From Leucobacter massiliensis (GTDB lineage: Bacteria > Actinomycetota > Actinomycetes > Actinomycetales > Microbacteriaceae), in assembly GCF_002982315.1 (NCBI RefSeq), contig NZ_MWZD01000013.1:248001-312000 (forward strand): a DNA stretch of 64,000 nt. Reading direction: 5' to 3'. Position 1 is the stretch's first letter. Every line of letters begins with the position of its first letter. Both the position numbers and the translations under genes were made by a program. This document shows, piece after piece, positions 42,383 to 53,785 of this stretch. The notes beneath the pieces are model-generated. The model saw only the letters and a list, made by a program, of their open reading frames with translations, was not told the origin of the DNA and did no database searches.

Positions 42383-44308
42383 TCAGCCGGATTCCGGTCG
42401 CGCCACGGGCACGCGGTCACCGCGCACCTGGGCCGCGACATCGGCCGCGATCCGCTCCGCGGTGAGCCCGGCATCACTCAGCAGTTCTTCGCGGGAGGCG
42501 TGCTCCGGGAACTCGTCGGGCATGCCCCGCTCGTCGACCGCGGTGTCCACGCCGGAGTCCCGGAGCGACTGACGGATCCGCGTGCCCACCCCGCCCACGC
42601 GGATCCCGTCCTCGATGCTGATGACGAGGCGGTGACTGCGCGCGAGCTCCACGACCGTGCCGGCGACCGGCACCACCCAGCGCGGATCGACCACAGTCGA
42701 GGTGATCCCCTGCTCGCTCAGCAGCTCCGCCGCCGCCAGCGCAAGCCGCGCCATCGGCCCCACGGTCACGAACAGCACGTCGGCGCCGCCGCCGGTGTCC
42801 CGGAGCACGTCGACGCCGTCGTCACTGCGACGGAGCGCGGGAAGGGCACCGCCTGTCGCCCCCTTCGGGTAGCGCACCACCGTCGGCCCGTCGTCCACGG
42901 CGACCGCCTCGGCGAGCAGCTCGCGCAGCGTCTCCTCGTCGCGGGGAGCCGCGATCCTGATGCCCGGCACGATCTGCAGCGTCGCCAGATCCCACACGCC
43001 ATTGTGGCTCGCCCCGTCGGGCCCCGTCACCCCTGCCCGATCGAGCACGAAGGTGACTCCGGCGCGGTGCAGCGCGACGTCCATGAGGAGCTGGTCGAAT
43101 GCGCGGTTCATGAAGGTGGCGTAGACCGCAACGACGGGATGGAGGCCGCCGAAGGCGAGCCCGGCGGCGCTCGTCGCCGCGTGCTGCTCCGCGATCCCGA
43201 CGTCGATCACGCGACCGGGATGGCGCTCGGCGAGGAGGTCGAGCCCGGTGGGCGCGAGCATCGCAGCGGTGATCCCGACGATGCGGTCGTCGGCTTCGGC
43301 GAGTTCCACGATGCGTTCCCGGAACACCGAGGTCCAGCTCGATCCGCTCGCCTGCTGCACCGGCTCGCCGCTTCCGGGGTCGATCCTGCCCACGGAATGG
43401 AACTGATCTGCGACATCGTTCTCGGCGGGTGCGTAGCCCCGCCCCTTCTCGGTGATGACGTGGACGAGCGTGGGCCGCCCGTAGCCCTTCGCCTGCCTGA
43501 GCCCCTGCTCGACCGCTTCGAGGTCGTGCCCGTCGATGGGCCCCACGTACTTGATGTCGAGATTCGAGTAGAGATCCTGATTGCCCGAGGCCCGGCTGGC
43601 GATGCCCCGCATGGCGCCCCGCGCGGCGCGGTAGACGGTGCGGCCCGGGGCGCCCAGTGCGGAGAACAGGCGCTCGCTGCCCTCCTGCAGCTCCCGGTAG
43701 CCGGCGGTCGTGCGGACGGAGTTGAGGAAGCGCGCCATACCCCCGATGGTCGGGGCGTACGAGCGTCCGTTGTCGTTCACCACGATCACGAGGTTGCGGT
43801 CGTTGTCGTCCGTGATGTTGTTGAGCGCTTCCCAGGTCATCCCGCCGGTGAGCGCGCCGTCGCCGACGACGGCGACGACGTGGCGGTCCCGCTGGGAAGG
43901 ATCGCCGAGCGCCCTTCGCGAGAATGCCCGGGAGATCCCGTCGGCCCAGCTCAGGGAGCTCGAGGCGTGCGAGCTTTCCACGACGTCGTGCTCCGACTCG
44001 GAGCGCTGCGGATAGCCGGCGATGCCGCCGCGCTGGCGCAGTCTCGCGAAGTCCTTCCGTCCCGTCAGCAGCTTGTGCACGTAGCTCTGGTGGCCGGTGT
44101 CGAAGATGATCGGGTCGCGCGGAGACGCGAAGACGCGATGCAGGGCGATCGTCAGCTCGACGACGCCGAGATTGGGGCCCAGGTGCCCTCCGGTCTTCGC
44201 GACCTCGGCGATCAGGAACTCGCGGATCTCGGCGGCGAGCATCCGGCACTCCTCCGCGGTGAGTGCGTCGAGGTCTCGCGGATCCTCGATGCGATCCAGG
44301 ATCGTCAC
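42383..44308 (-). CDS. dxs: 1-deoxy-D-xylulose-5-phosphate synthase
   Basis: First enzyme of the MEP isoprenoid pathway; thiamine diphosphate-dependent condensation of pyruvate and glyceraldehyde 3-phosphate. 641 aa. The TPP-binding motif is VGDGALTGGMTWEALNN (about residues 145-161), FDTGHQSYVHK is near residue 70, and DRAGVTGPDGASHNG marks the transketolase pyrimidine domain. GTG at 44308 with GGAGGTA upstream. It supplies the precursors for UppS encoded elsewhere in this window. Confidence 0.97.
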   Translation of the reverse strand: MTILDRIEDPRDLDALTAEECRMLAAEIREFLIAEVAKTGGHLGPNLGVVELTIALHRVFASPRDPIIFDTGHQSYVHKLLTGRKDFARLRQRGGIAGYPQRSESEHDVVESSHASSSLSWADGISRAFSRRALGDPSQRDRHVVAVVGDGALTGGMTWEALNNITDDNDRNLVIVVNDNGRSYAPTIGGMARFLNSVRTTAGYRELQEGSERLFSALGAPGRTVYRAARGAMRGIASRASGNQDLYSNLDIKYVGPIDGHDLEAVEQGLRQAKGYGRPTLVHVITEKGRGYAPAENDVADQFHSVGRIDPGSGEPVQQASGSSWTSVFRERIVELAEADDRIVGITAAMLAPTGLDLLAERHPGRVIDVGIAEQHAATSAAGLAFGGLHPVVAVYATFMNRAFDQLLMDVALHRAGVTFVLDRAGVTGPDGASHNGVWDLATLQIVPGIRIAAPRDEETLRELLAEAVAVDDGPTVVRYPKGATGGALPALRRSDDGVDVLRDTGGGADVLFVTVGPMARLALAAAELLSEQGITSTVVDPRWVVPVAGTVVELARSHRLVISIEDGIRVGGVGTRIRQSLRDSGVDTAVDERGMPDEFPEHASREELLSDAGLTAERIAADVAAQVRGDRVPVARPESG

Positions 44309-44710
44309 GCGCTACCTCCGTCTCCCGGCCGGCGGCCGGAACATTGCACCAGCCTACCCTCTGCGGAGCGCGGGCAAGCCACGGGGCGGATCGCATCCCG
44401 TGCTCGCGGCGGCGCCTGCGGGCGCGCTGGCGCGGGATCGGACGAGGATCGCGCTCCGGCTGAGATGAGGCGGGATCCGAGCACCGCTTGCGCATCGTCG
44501 CGGTGCGTTCCCCACCCGCCGGAGAGCTATACTCGGATCTCAGCTTCCGGCAGCTGCGCGCAGCACGCGCCGGGTCGGTTCAGGTCAAAGGATGCGAGCA
44601 TCGAGCACGTGTACGGAGTGCCCAGCGGCCGTGGTCCTCGCGGAGAAACCGTCGCGACCGCTCGGCGAGCGGACTCCCCGGCCCGCTCGCGCGAGCGCCG
44701 ATTGAGGCGG

Positions 44711-45634
44711 GTGAGGCGCGCGATGTGCGCCGTCCTCGCCGCGACCGCGCTGCTCACCGCCTGCGCTCCCCTCTCCGCTGCCGCCCGCGAGGCGGCGCCG
44801 CGCGTCGCAGAGGTCGTCGGCGACAGCGGAGACGTTTCGGTGACCACGACGAAGAGCCGGGTCAATGTCTCGCCCAGCTGCTCGGCGCGCGTCCGTCTCG
44901 ACGAGGGCATCTCGCGCAGCGCCATCACGCGGATTCTCCGCGAGGTGTGGTCCGCTCCGGGCGACTCACCGTGCGTCGTGACGGCCGTCGAGCTCGCGAA
45001 CCGTTCGTCCGTCTCCGGCTACCCCGCTCGTGAGATGCCGGCGGAGGCCGCAGCGGCGGTCGCGGACGCGCTGCTCCGTTTCGGTGACGTTGCGCTCGCC
45101 TTCACGGACGACCGTGCCGTCGCGGTCACGGCGTCCTCGCACTCCGGTCGCTTCGACGTCGCCGGGGCCCTGGTCCGTGAGTCCGCCGCCTCGGCGGCCC
45201 TGCACGAAGCGTTCGGAAGCGTGTACTGGTCCCTCAGCTGGTCTCACCAGGGCATCCCCTACGACTCCGTCACCATCCTGTCCGACGCGTCGCCGCCGAT
45301 CACCCTCGCCCGCTTTCTCGAAGGACTGGGTGAGCTCCGAGATTCCGGTGCCCTGGGCCAGGCAGGCGCCCCGGGAGGAGAGCCGAGTTTGGACGCCGCG
45401 ATCATCGGCGTCGACGTGGAGGCGAAGTCCGAAGCACAGGCGACGACTCTCAGCGTCCAGCTGACGCTGGAGAACTGGGACGCGGCCGCCCTCGGCGCAC
45501 AGCGCAAGCAGCTCCACTCCTCCGGTCGCGCAGCCGACGCGGCCCGTGCCATCGCGGAGATCGCCGAGCGCAACGGCCTCCCGCTCGACTCGGTCACCGC
45601 GAGCGGCGTCGTCGAGCTCCTGCCTGCGCCGTGA
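44711..45634 (+). CDS. Putative lipoprotein, function unknown
   Basis: 307 aa from GTG at 44711 (VRRAMCAVLAATALLTACAP). The basic N-terminus, hydrophobic stretch and lipobox LTAC (Cys 18) predict a lipoprotein. The mature part is Ala/Ser-rich with no domain I recognise. The ribosome site is weak; an in-frame GTG about 100 nt upstream would give a longer n-region. A TATACT box at 44526-44531 could be its promoter, leaving a long leader. dxs lies divergently. Confidence 0.65.
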   Translation: MRRAMCAVLAATALLTACAPLSAAAREAAPRVAEVVGDSGDVSVTTTKSRVNVSPSCSARVRLDEGISRSAITRILREVWSAPGDSPCVVTAVELANRSSVSGYPAREMPAEAAAAVADALLRFGDVALAFTDDRAVAVTASSHSGRFDVAGALVRESAASAALHEAFGSVYWSLSWSHQGIPYDSVTILSDASPPITLARFLEGLGELRDSGALGQAGAPGGEPSLDAAIIGVDVEAKSEAQATTLSVQLTLENWDAAALGAQRKQLHSSGRAADAARAIAEIAERNGLPLDSVTASGVVELLPAP

Positions 45635-45686
45635 GACGGGCCGCTCGGACGGCTACGGAGCGGAACAGGCGACTACGATCGATGGG

Positions 45687-46337
45687 ATGGGGTTCACGTT
45701 CATCCTGCCGTCCTCCCGTCGGCTCCTCACCTCCGGGATCCGCGATCGACGGAGCGAGGGCACCGCGGCCGCACGAGCGGACGCCTTCCGTCGTGACTAC
45801 GAGCGGTGGTCCCGCTGGGGACTGGGACTCGCCGCGTTCCTCGTCACGATTCCCGCCGGCTTCGTCGCGACGGGCTTGGCGGGGGCAATCGAAGCCGCCG
45901 GCTCCAGCGATCCCATCGACATCGTCGTGGTGGGCGCCGCAGCGTTGCTCTGCATCGCCGGTGGCGCGACGCTGTTCGCCCTCTGGCGGAGCGGCAGACT
46001 CCTCGCGCGCGCCGCGTGCGAGGAGCTGCGCGCCATCTACAGCGAGGGGTGGCGGTCCCCGTCACCCTGGGGGTGGGCGCAGGTGCGGCTGCTCAATGGC
46101 GAGCCGCGGATCTTCGTCCGTCTCGTCACGGGGACCCTCGCGCTGATGCTGGCCGTGGGCGGCTTCGCAGTCGCCGCACGAGACCTCGCGGCAGGCGAAA
46201 CGATGTTCACGCTGCCGTCGCTCCTGGTGGCACTGTGCTCCGCGTGCAGCGGGCTCGGCCAGCTCGGTGGCGTCATGCGCATCGTCCGCGGCATGAGCGC
46301 CGGAGACCCGATCGCCGCACGGCACCTTCGGCGTTAG
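45687..46337 (+). CDS. Hypothetical membrane protein, four predicted helices
   Basis: 216 aa. Two pairs of membrane helices (about residues 45-68, 80-102 and 142-162, 172-195) are separated by a cytoplasmic-type loop with RLLARAACEELRAIYSEGW. No known domain. TACGAT lies 7 nt before the ATG, so the message is probably leaderless and independent of the upstream lipoprotein gene, 52 nt away. Confidence 0.7.
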   Translation: MGFTFILPSSRRLLTSGIRDRRSEGTAAARADAFRRDYERWSRWGLGLAAFLVTIPAGFVATGLAGAIEAAGSSDPIDIVVVGAAALLCIAGGATLFALWRSGRLLARAACEELRAIYSEGWRSPSPWGWAQVRLLNGEPRIFVRLVTGTLALMLAVGGFAVAARDLAAGETMFTLPSLLVALCSACSGLGQLGGVMRIVRGMSAGDPIAARHLRR

Positions 46338-46361
46338 CGCCCGCCGCAGCTGCCCGGGCAC

Positions 46362-46400
46362 GGATCAGGCCCGGACGCACGGGGCGTCCGGGCCTGATCC
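46362..46400. terminator. Bidirectional terminator before acnA
   Basis: A perfect 17-bp inverted repeat (46362-46378 with 46384-46400), 5-nt loop, lies between the convergent membrane-protein and aconitase genes. Confidence 0.9.
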
Positions 46401-46426
46401 TCGGCCGCGCCGGCCGATCGCGGGTC

Positions 46427-49114
<2,688 letters not shown>

Positions 49115-49196
49115 GAGGCTCCTCTGTTGATCTGCCGGAGGGGACTCCTCCGACCCCGGTACGCAGTCCGGACCACTCCGGCCCGCGTCTCAAGTC

Positions 49197-49218
49197 TCTC
49201 GATGTCGAGATAATTCTA
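49197..49218 (-). promoter_or_regulatory. acnA promoter with palindromic operator
   Basis: TAGAAT (49218-49213, minus strand) is the likely -10 box. Just downstream, covering the expected transcription start, lies the perfect palindrome TCTCGA-TG-TCGAGA (49197-49210). MarR-type TamR is known to control aconitase in Streptomyces; whether the same regulator binds here is a guess. Confidence 0.6.
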
Positions 49219-49241
49219 CACCGAAACGCGAGGGCTCGGGA

Positions 49242-50048
49242 TCATGTCGACGGGGTGTTGTCCCCAGTGCTCGCAACGGATCCCGGCCCCGAATCATCTG
49301 ATGAAGACGCCTGGTCGTCGCGCCCGTCGACGCCCCCGGAAACGCGGCTGAGCACCAGCCAGGTGAGGATGGCCGCGAGCGCGAAGAGGGGCACCCCCAT
49401 GAGCAGCCGCGCGAGCCCGAGCGCGTCGGTCGCCGCCGCGTCGCCGTTCTGCGCGGCGAAGTAGAGGGGCAGCTGCACGATCAGCCGGGAGGCGAAGGCC
49501 GCGATCCAGAACAGCGTGCACCAGCGCGCGGCTCGCCGCAGCGTCGGATCCCTCCGCCACTCCGTCAGCGAACCCCGCAGGAACCCGAGCAGCAGTCCGA
49601 TGAGCGGCCAGCCCACCAGCAGTGAGATCGTGTGGGCCGCGATCCACGCGCCGTTGATCCAGAAGCCGGGCAGGTAGTAGTCCTCGCCCCTGCCGGTGAA
49701 GAGCGTCACCCCCACGCAGATCGCCACGCCCAGCAGGCCGGAGAGCGCCGCCTGCATCGGCTCCCGGCGGAACAGCCTCCACCCGAACGCCGCCAGCGCC
49801 AGCGCCAGCGGCGCAATCGCCGAGACGCGCGCATCCCGGGTGAAGACGAAGATCGTCAAGTAGACGGTCGCGGGCAGCAGCGTCTCCGCGATCCCGCGCC
49901 AACCGCCGATCGCCTCCAGCACGCCGCGGGCCGAGACGCCCTCCCCGTGCAGCCCGGCTTCGACGACCCGGCCCAGACCCGCCCGGGGCGCCGCCTCCGA
50001 GCGATCCTGCGGCTCAGCTTCGCTCTGCAGCTCAGGCCGTTCCGTCAC
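49242..50048 (-). CDS. DUF3159 family membrane protein
   Basis: 268 aa with about six membrane helices, hydrophilic N-terminal 40 residues and a Ser/Asp-rich tail. GGWRGIAETLLPATVYLTIF (about residues 48-67) and YYLPGFWINGAW are family hallmarks. Function unknown. The GTG at 50048 overlaps the DUF3710 stop by 4 nt (GTGA), so the two are translationally coupled. Confidence 0.88.
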   Translation of the reverse strand: MTERPELQSEAEPQDRSEAAPRAGLGRVVEAGLHGEGVSARGVLEAIGGWRGIAETLLPATVYLTIFVFTRDARVSAIAPLALALAAFGWRLFRREPMQAALSGLLGVAICVGVTLFTGRGEDYYLPGFWINGAWIAAHTISLLVGWPLIGLLLGFLRGSLTEWRRDPTLRRAARWCTLFWIAAFASRLIVQLPLYFAAQNGDAAATDALGLARLLMGVPLFALAAILTWLVLSRVSGGVDGRDDQASSSDDSGPGSVASTGDNTPST

Positions 50049-50716
50049 GCCGGCTGCGCTCCGCCCTGCGGACCGGGGCGCTGAGCCTGCACCCCTGCGG
50101 GCACCTTCAGCGGCAGCAGCTCGCTCGGCGGCATCGGCTGCTCGCCGCGCACCACCACCAGTTCGCGGAACAGCTCCGTCACCGCGTCGCGCGCAGCCGC
50201 ATCAACGGCGGCCTTCCCCATGATGACGCCCCGCAGCATCCAGCGCGGTCCGTCCACTGCGACGAAGCGCACCACGCGCGTCCCCCCGCCCTGCTCGGCG
50301 GGGGCGGCGCTGCGCACCACGAGCTCGGGACCGAACGGCCCCTCCTCCTCCGCCACCTCCGCGCCCTGCGCGCCCATCTGCTGCGACAGTTCACGGCGGA
50401 CACCATGCCAGAGACCGGTCGTCTTCGGAGCCGCGAAGGCCTGGACCTGCAGCAGTGACTCCGCATACTCGAGCGACACCGCAACCACGCGATTCGCGCG
50501 CTCATCGACCTCGAGCCGCAGCTGCAGTCCCTCGCGGGGTGCCACCTTGATGCCCCCCAGGTCCACATAGGGCCGCATCGCGGGCACCTCGCTCGCGTCG
50601 AAGGGGCCCGCCTCCGCCCGGTCCTCGGGAGCCGACTTCGAGTCGTCCAACTCGGGGGCCGCCGCGCCCTCGTGCAGCTCGACCTCGTCGGCGCCGCCCT
50701 GCTCTGCTTCGCTCAT
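50045..50716 (-). CDS. DUF3710 family protein
   Basis: 223 aa soluble actinobacterial protein of unknown function. An acidic N-terminal 35 residues are followed by RPYVDLGGIKVAPREGLQLRLEV and DGPRWMLRGVIMGKAA, both typical. It lies downstream of dut in the same direction (90 nt apart) and upstream of DUF3159, the usual order. Confidence 0.88.
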   Translation of the reverse strand: MSEAEQGGADEVELHEGAAAPELDDSKSAPEDRAEAGPFDASEVPAMRPYVDLGGIKVAPREGLQLRLEVDERANRVVAVSLEYAESLLQVQAFAAPKTTGLWHGVRRELSQQMGAQGAEVAEEEGPFGPELVVRSAAPAEQGGGTRVVRFVAVDGPRWMLRGVIMGKAAVDAAARDAVTELFRELVVVRGEQPMPPSELLPLKVPAGVQAQRPGPQGGAQPA

Positions 50717-50806
50717 CGTCCTGATCGCTCCTTGCCTCCCGGCCCACGCCGGGGCCGTGTCCGATGATCGTGACCGCTCACGATCCGATGCCTCTGATCC
50801 TCGTCG

Positions 50807-51244
50807 TCAATCCCGTACGCCGGTGGAGCCGAACCCGCCCGTGCCGCGCGCCGAGTCCGAGAGCTCCTCGACGGGCACGAACACGGCCCGCGACACCGGT
50901 GCGCAGATGAGCTGGGCAATGCGATCGCCCCGCTCAACAGTGAAGCTGCGCTGGCGATCCGTGTTCAGCAGGGTCACCTTGATCTCACCGCGGTAGCCTG
51001 CGTCCACCGTCCCGGGCGAGTTGAGCACGGTGATGCCGTGCTTCGCCGCGAGGCCGCTGCGCGGAACCACGAACGCCGCGTAGCCCTCCGGCAGCGCAAT
51101 CGACACGCCGGTGCCGACCAGCGCGCGCTCTCCGGGCCCGATCTCGACCGACTCCGCGGCCCGCAAGTCGGCCCCGGCGTCCCCCGGGTGCGCGTAGCTC
51201 GGCGGGACCTCGGCACGAATGGGAACCTCAACGACATCGCTCAC
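50807..51244 (-). CDS. dut: Deoxyuridine 5'-triphosphate nucleotidohydrolase (dUTPase)
   Basis: Hydrolyses dUTP to dUMP, keeping uracil out of DNA. 145 aa homotrimeric type. The five dUTPase motifs are visible: AGADLRA, PRSGLAAKHGI, NSPGTVDAGYRGEIKV, RGDRIAQLI and the C-terminal RGTGGFGSTG. GTG at 51244, with TAGCCT ending 6 nt before it and no ribosome site, so the message is probably leaderless. Confidence 0.96.
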   Translation of the reverse strand: MSDVVEVPIRAEVPPSYAHPGDAGADLRAAESVEIGPGERALVGTGVSIALPEGYAAFVVPRSGLAAKHGITVLNSPGTVDAGYRGEIKVTLLNTDRQRSFTVERGDRIAQLICAPVSRAVFVPVEELSDSARGTGGFGSTGVRD

Positions 51245-51371
51245 CCGGACAGGCTACCGGATGCGGCCAGCCGCCGCCTGGGCCTGCAGCCCGCTGGGTG
51301 CACGGGTGCGCGGACCGCGATCGCGGCCGCTCACGGGCGATGCCGGGGCGAGGACCGCGATAATGGAGGAC

Positions 51372-51845
51372 ATGAGCGCAGCACCCACCCAGAGCACATC
51401 TTCGGCCGGCTACCGCGAGCGGCTCGTCCCGGGTCCGGGCATCTTCATCGCCCTGCTGCTCCTCATTCCGGCGGTCGCGCTCGTCCTCACCCCGGTGAAC
51501 GCGCAGATCGCGATCCCCACCGCCGTGATCGCCTACGCGGTCGTCGCAGCCGCGATGCTGCTGCTCAGCCCCACCATCGCCGTTGCGGACGGCTTCCTCA
51601 CCGCGGATCGGGCGAGAATCCCCGTCGACCAGCTCGGCGAGATCGAGCTCCTCGGCACGGATGCCCTGCGCGCCGCCATCGGTCCCGGGCTGGACGCTCG
51701 GAGCTTTCTCCTCATCCGCGGATGGATCAAGCGCGGCGTGCGGATCCAGAACATCGACCCCGCGGATCCCGCGCCGGTGTGGATCATCACGACCCGGCAC
51801 CCGCGGGCGCTCGCCGACGCGATCGAAGCGGCCCGCACGGAGTAA
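51372..51845 (+). CDS. DUF3093 family membrane protein
   Basis: 157 aa with two adjacent membrane helices (about residues 22-65) and a soluble C-terminal part with the ending WIITTRHPRALADAI. YRERLVPGPG at the N-terminus and the divergent position next to dut are typical of the family. Function unknown. GATAAT lies 7 nt before the ATG at 51372; an in-frame ATG at 51363 falls too close to that box. Confidence 0.85.
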   Translation: MSAAPTQSTSSAGYRERLVPGPGIFIALLLLIPAVALVLTPVNAQIAIPTAVIAYAVVAAAMLLLSPTIAVADGFLTADRARIPVDQLGEIELLGTDALRAAIGPGLDARSFLLIRGWIKRGVRIQNIDPADPAPVWIITTRHPRALADAIEAARTE

Positions 51846-51896
51846 CGCACCGGCACGGAATGCGCTGCGCCTACGCGCCGCCGTGTGCGGCGATTT

Positions 51897-52022
51897 CGCC
51901 GGCTTCGGAAACGCAATGCGTTTCCGAGACGCCGACGCTCTTTAGCTTGAACATTCCCGGCGCGGTGGCGCCGGCGCGGAATGCGCTAAAGAGCGATGCT
52001 CTTTAGCTTGAGCATTCCGCGC
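51897..52022. repeat. Two nested hairpins with a 21-nt direct repeat
   Basis: Hairpin one (51897-51937) has inner stem CGGAAACGC-AAT-GCGTTTCCG and an outer 7-bp stem with one mismatch. Hairpin two (51974-52022) has inner stem GCTAAAGAGC-GAT-GCTCTTTAGC, a 4-nt bulge and an 11-bp outer stem; it includes the DUF4193 stop codon. GCTCTTTAGCTTGA and the following 7 nt occur at 51937-51957 and 51998-52018 (20 of 21 identical). They probably end the convergent DUF3093 and DUF4193 transcripts. Confidence 0.75.
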
Positions 52023-52293
52023 AGACCGGGCCGAGATCGGTCTCGTGGTCGATCTGCGAGCGGTGGCGGACCAGGAAGCAGCTCACACAGGTGAACTCAT
52101 CGTCCTGCTGCGGCAGCACCACGACGTCGAGTTCGACATCGGACAGATCCGATCCCCCGATGAACATGCTCGGGTTGTCGGCGTCCTCGGTATCGATCGC
52201 GGAAGCGCCCTTCGCCGGACCGCGCTCCTTCAGCGCCTCGATGGACTCGGCGTCCTCCTCGGACTTGCGGGGTGCATCGTAATCGGTGGCCAT
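52003..52293 (-). CDS. DUF4193 family protein
   Basis: 96 aa. C-terminal C-x2-C pairs (FTCVSCFL and VCAECSS) suggest a small zinc-binding protein; the acidic N-terminal half and ATDYDAPRK start are typical of DUF4193, widespread in Actinobacteria and located beside sepH. ATG at 52293 with GGGAG upstream. Function unknown. Confidence 0.9.
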   Translation of the reverse strand: MATDYDAPRKSEEDAESIEALKERGPAKGASAIDTEDADNPSMFIGGSDLSDVELDVVVLPQQDDEFTCVSCFLVRHRSQIDHETDLGPVCAECSS

Positions 52294-52505
52294 GGTCTCC
52301 CTGTGTTTCCGTGCCGTGCGACGGCACCTCCAAGCTGCGAGCGGCCACAGTCTGCCTTACGATCCGCTCCGGATGCAAACTCTTCTGCGGTGAGTTCTCT
52401 GAGCGCGGAACGGGCCTGCCGGTTTTTCGCACGCGCCGCGTCAATGCGCATCGAAGCCGCGCTCCTGTGCCAATCTGGATCGCGACTCACGAAGGGGATG
52501 CGCCG

Positions 52506-53666
52506 ATGGACGAACTGCGCCTTGTGCGACGAGACGATCGATCGCTGATCGTTGCGAACGACTCCGGCGACGAGTTCCGGCTCATCGTCGACGACGCCGT
52601 GCTCAGCGAACTGCGGCACCTCAGCCGCAGAGACCGCGAGACGCCGCGGCTGAGCCCCCGAGACATCCAGGCGCAGATCCGCTCGGGCAAGTCGCAGGCC
52701 CAGGTCGCGCAGGCGCTCGGGGTCGACGAGGCCGACATTGAACGCTACGCCGAGCCCGTGCTCGCGGAACGCCGGTACATCCTCGAGCGCGCCCACGCGG
52801 TCGCCGTGCGCACCGACGCAGCGGACGAGGCCAACGAGCAGTTCGGCGCCGTCATCGCCGAGCGGCTTCTCGGGCTCGGCGCGGACACGAGCGAGTGGGA
52901 CTCGTGGCGCGACGAAGAGGACGGCTGGATGGTCGGCCTGGAGTTCATCTCCCACGACGTCGCCCACCGCGCCGTGTGGTCCTTCGACCACCGCAAGGGC
53001 ACCCTCTCCCCCGTCAACCCGGACGCCACCACCCTCTCCAAACTCGGCGACGTCGGCGACCGCCTCATCCCCAAGCTCCGCGCCGTCGACAATGTCGAGC
53101 GATCCGGTCGCTTCGACTCCGGCGCCTTCGACACCGCGCAGCTCCAGGCCGAGGACGACGATGCCGCTCAGGAGCAGGCGGCCGGGGCGGAAGCGACCCC
53201 CGAGGCCGCGGCGCCGAGCGATCCCGACAGCGAGTACGAGCGGCGGCGCGAGATCGACCAGCGCGCCATCAACTCGGGTGAGCGACCTCATGAGGACCTC
53301 AGTCAGACCGCAGACCTGCTCGACGCGCTGCGCCGCCGCAGAGGCGAACGCGATCGCGACCGTGGCGCGGCGCATCCTTCGGAGGCAGCCGCAGAGGAGC
53401 CCCAGCACACGGATCCGGGGACCGCACCGCGTCGCCTGAGCATCTGGCAGGGCGCCGGCGTGACGAACGAGCCCGCGCCCGCCCCCGCTCCGTCCGCCGG
53501 AGAGGCGCCCGCCACGGGCGAGCGAGCCGACGAGGGCACCCCGCAGGCGCAGCCGGAGGCGCAGGAGCGTGAGGCGCCTGAGCGCAGCAGCCGCAAGGGC
53601 CGGGCCTCCATTCCCAGCTGGGACGACATCCTCTTCGGGACGCGCAGCGACGAGGACCCCGCCTGA
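52506..53666 (+). CDS. sepH: Septation protein SepH
   Basis: 386 aa. SepH binds FtsZ and promotes Z-ring assembly in Actinobacteria (formerly DUF3071). The N-terminal domain with a helix-turn-helix-like segment (LSPRDIQAQIRSGKSQAQVA, about residues 50-69) spans to about residue 170; a long acidic disordered linker follows; the conserved tail IPSWDDILFGT closes the protein. ATG at 52506 with GAAGGGG upstream. Divergent from DUF4193. Confidence 0.93.
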   Translation: MDELRLVRRDDRSLIVANDSGDEFRLIVDDAVLSELRHLSRRDRETPRLSPRDIQAQIRSGKSQAQVAQALGVDEADIERYAEPVLAERRYILERAHAVAVRTDAADEANEQFGAVIAERLLGLGADTSEWDSWRDEEDGWMVGLEFISHDVAHRAVWSFDHRKGTLSPVNPDATTLSKLGDVGDRLIPKLRAVDNVERSGRFDSGAFDTAQLQAEDDDAAQEQAAGAEATPEAAAPSDPDSEYERRREIDQRAINSGERPHEDLSQTADLLDALRRRRGERDRDRGAAHPSEAAAEEPQHTDPGTAPRRLSIWQGAGVTNEPAPAPAPSAGEAPATGERADEGTPQAQPEAQEREAPERSSRKGRASIPSWDDILFGTRSDEDPA

Positions 53667-53785
53667 TCCTGCCGAAGCCCGGTGCGCCGAGCATCGCGGC
53701 GCACCGGGCGGATCGGTGAGTACAAGCGACCCGGCTCAGCCCGAGCCGCGCCATGCGCGGCGATCCTCGCGCCGCGCCGCCGGGC

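Noticed and set aside
42341-45634. 1097-codon open frame on the plus strand across dxs
   Set aside because: Its first two thirds are antisense to dxs, which has all family motifs. Only the last part (44711-45634) has a lipoprotein signal and is annotated.
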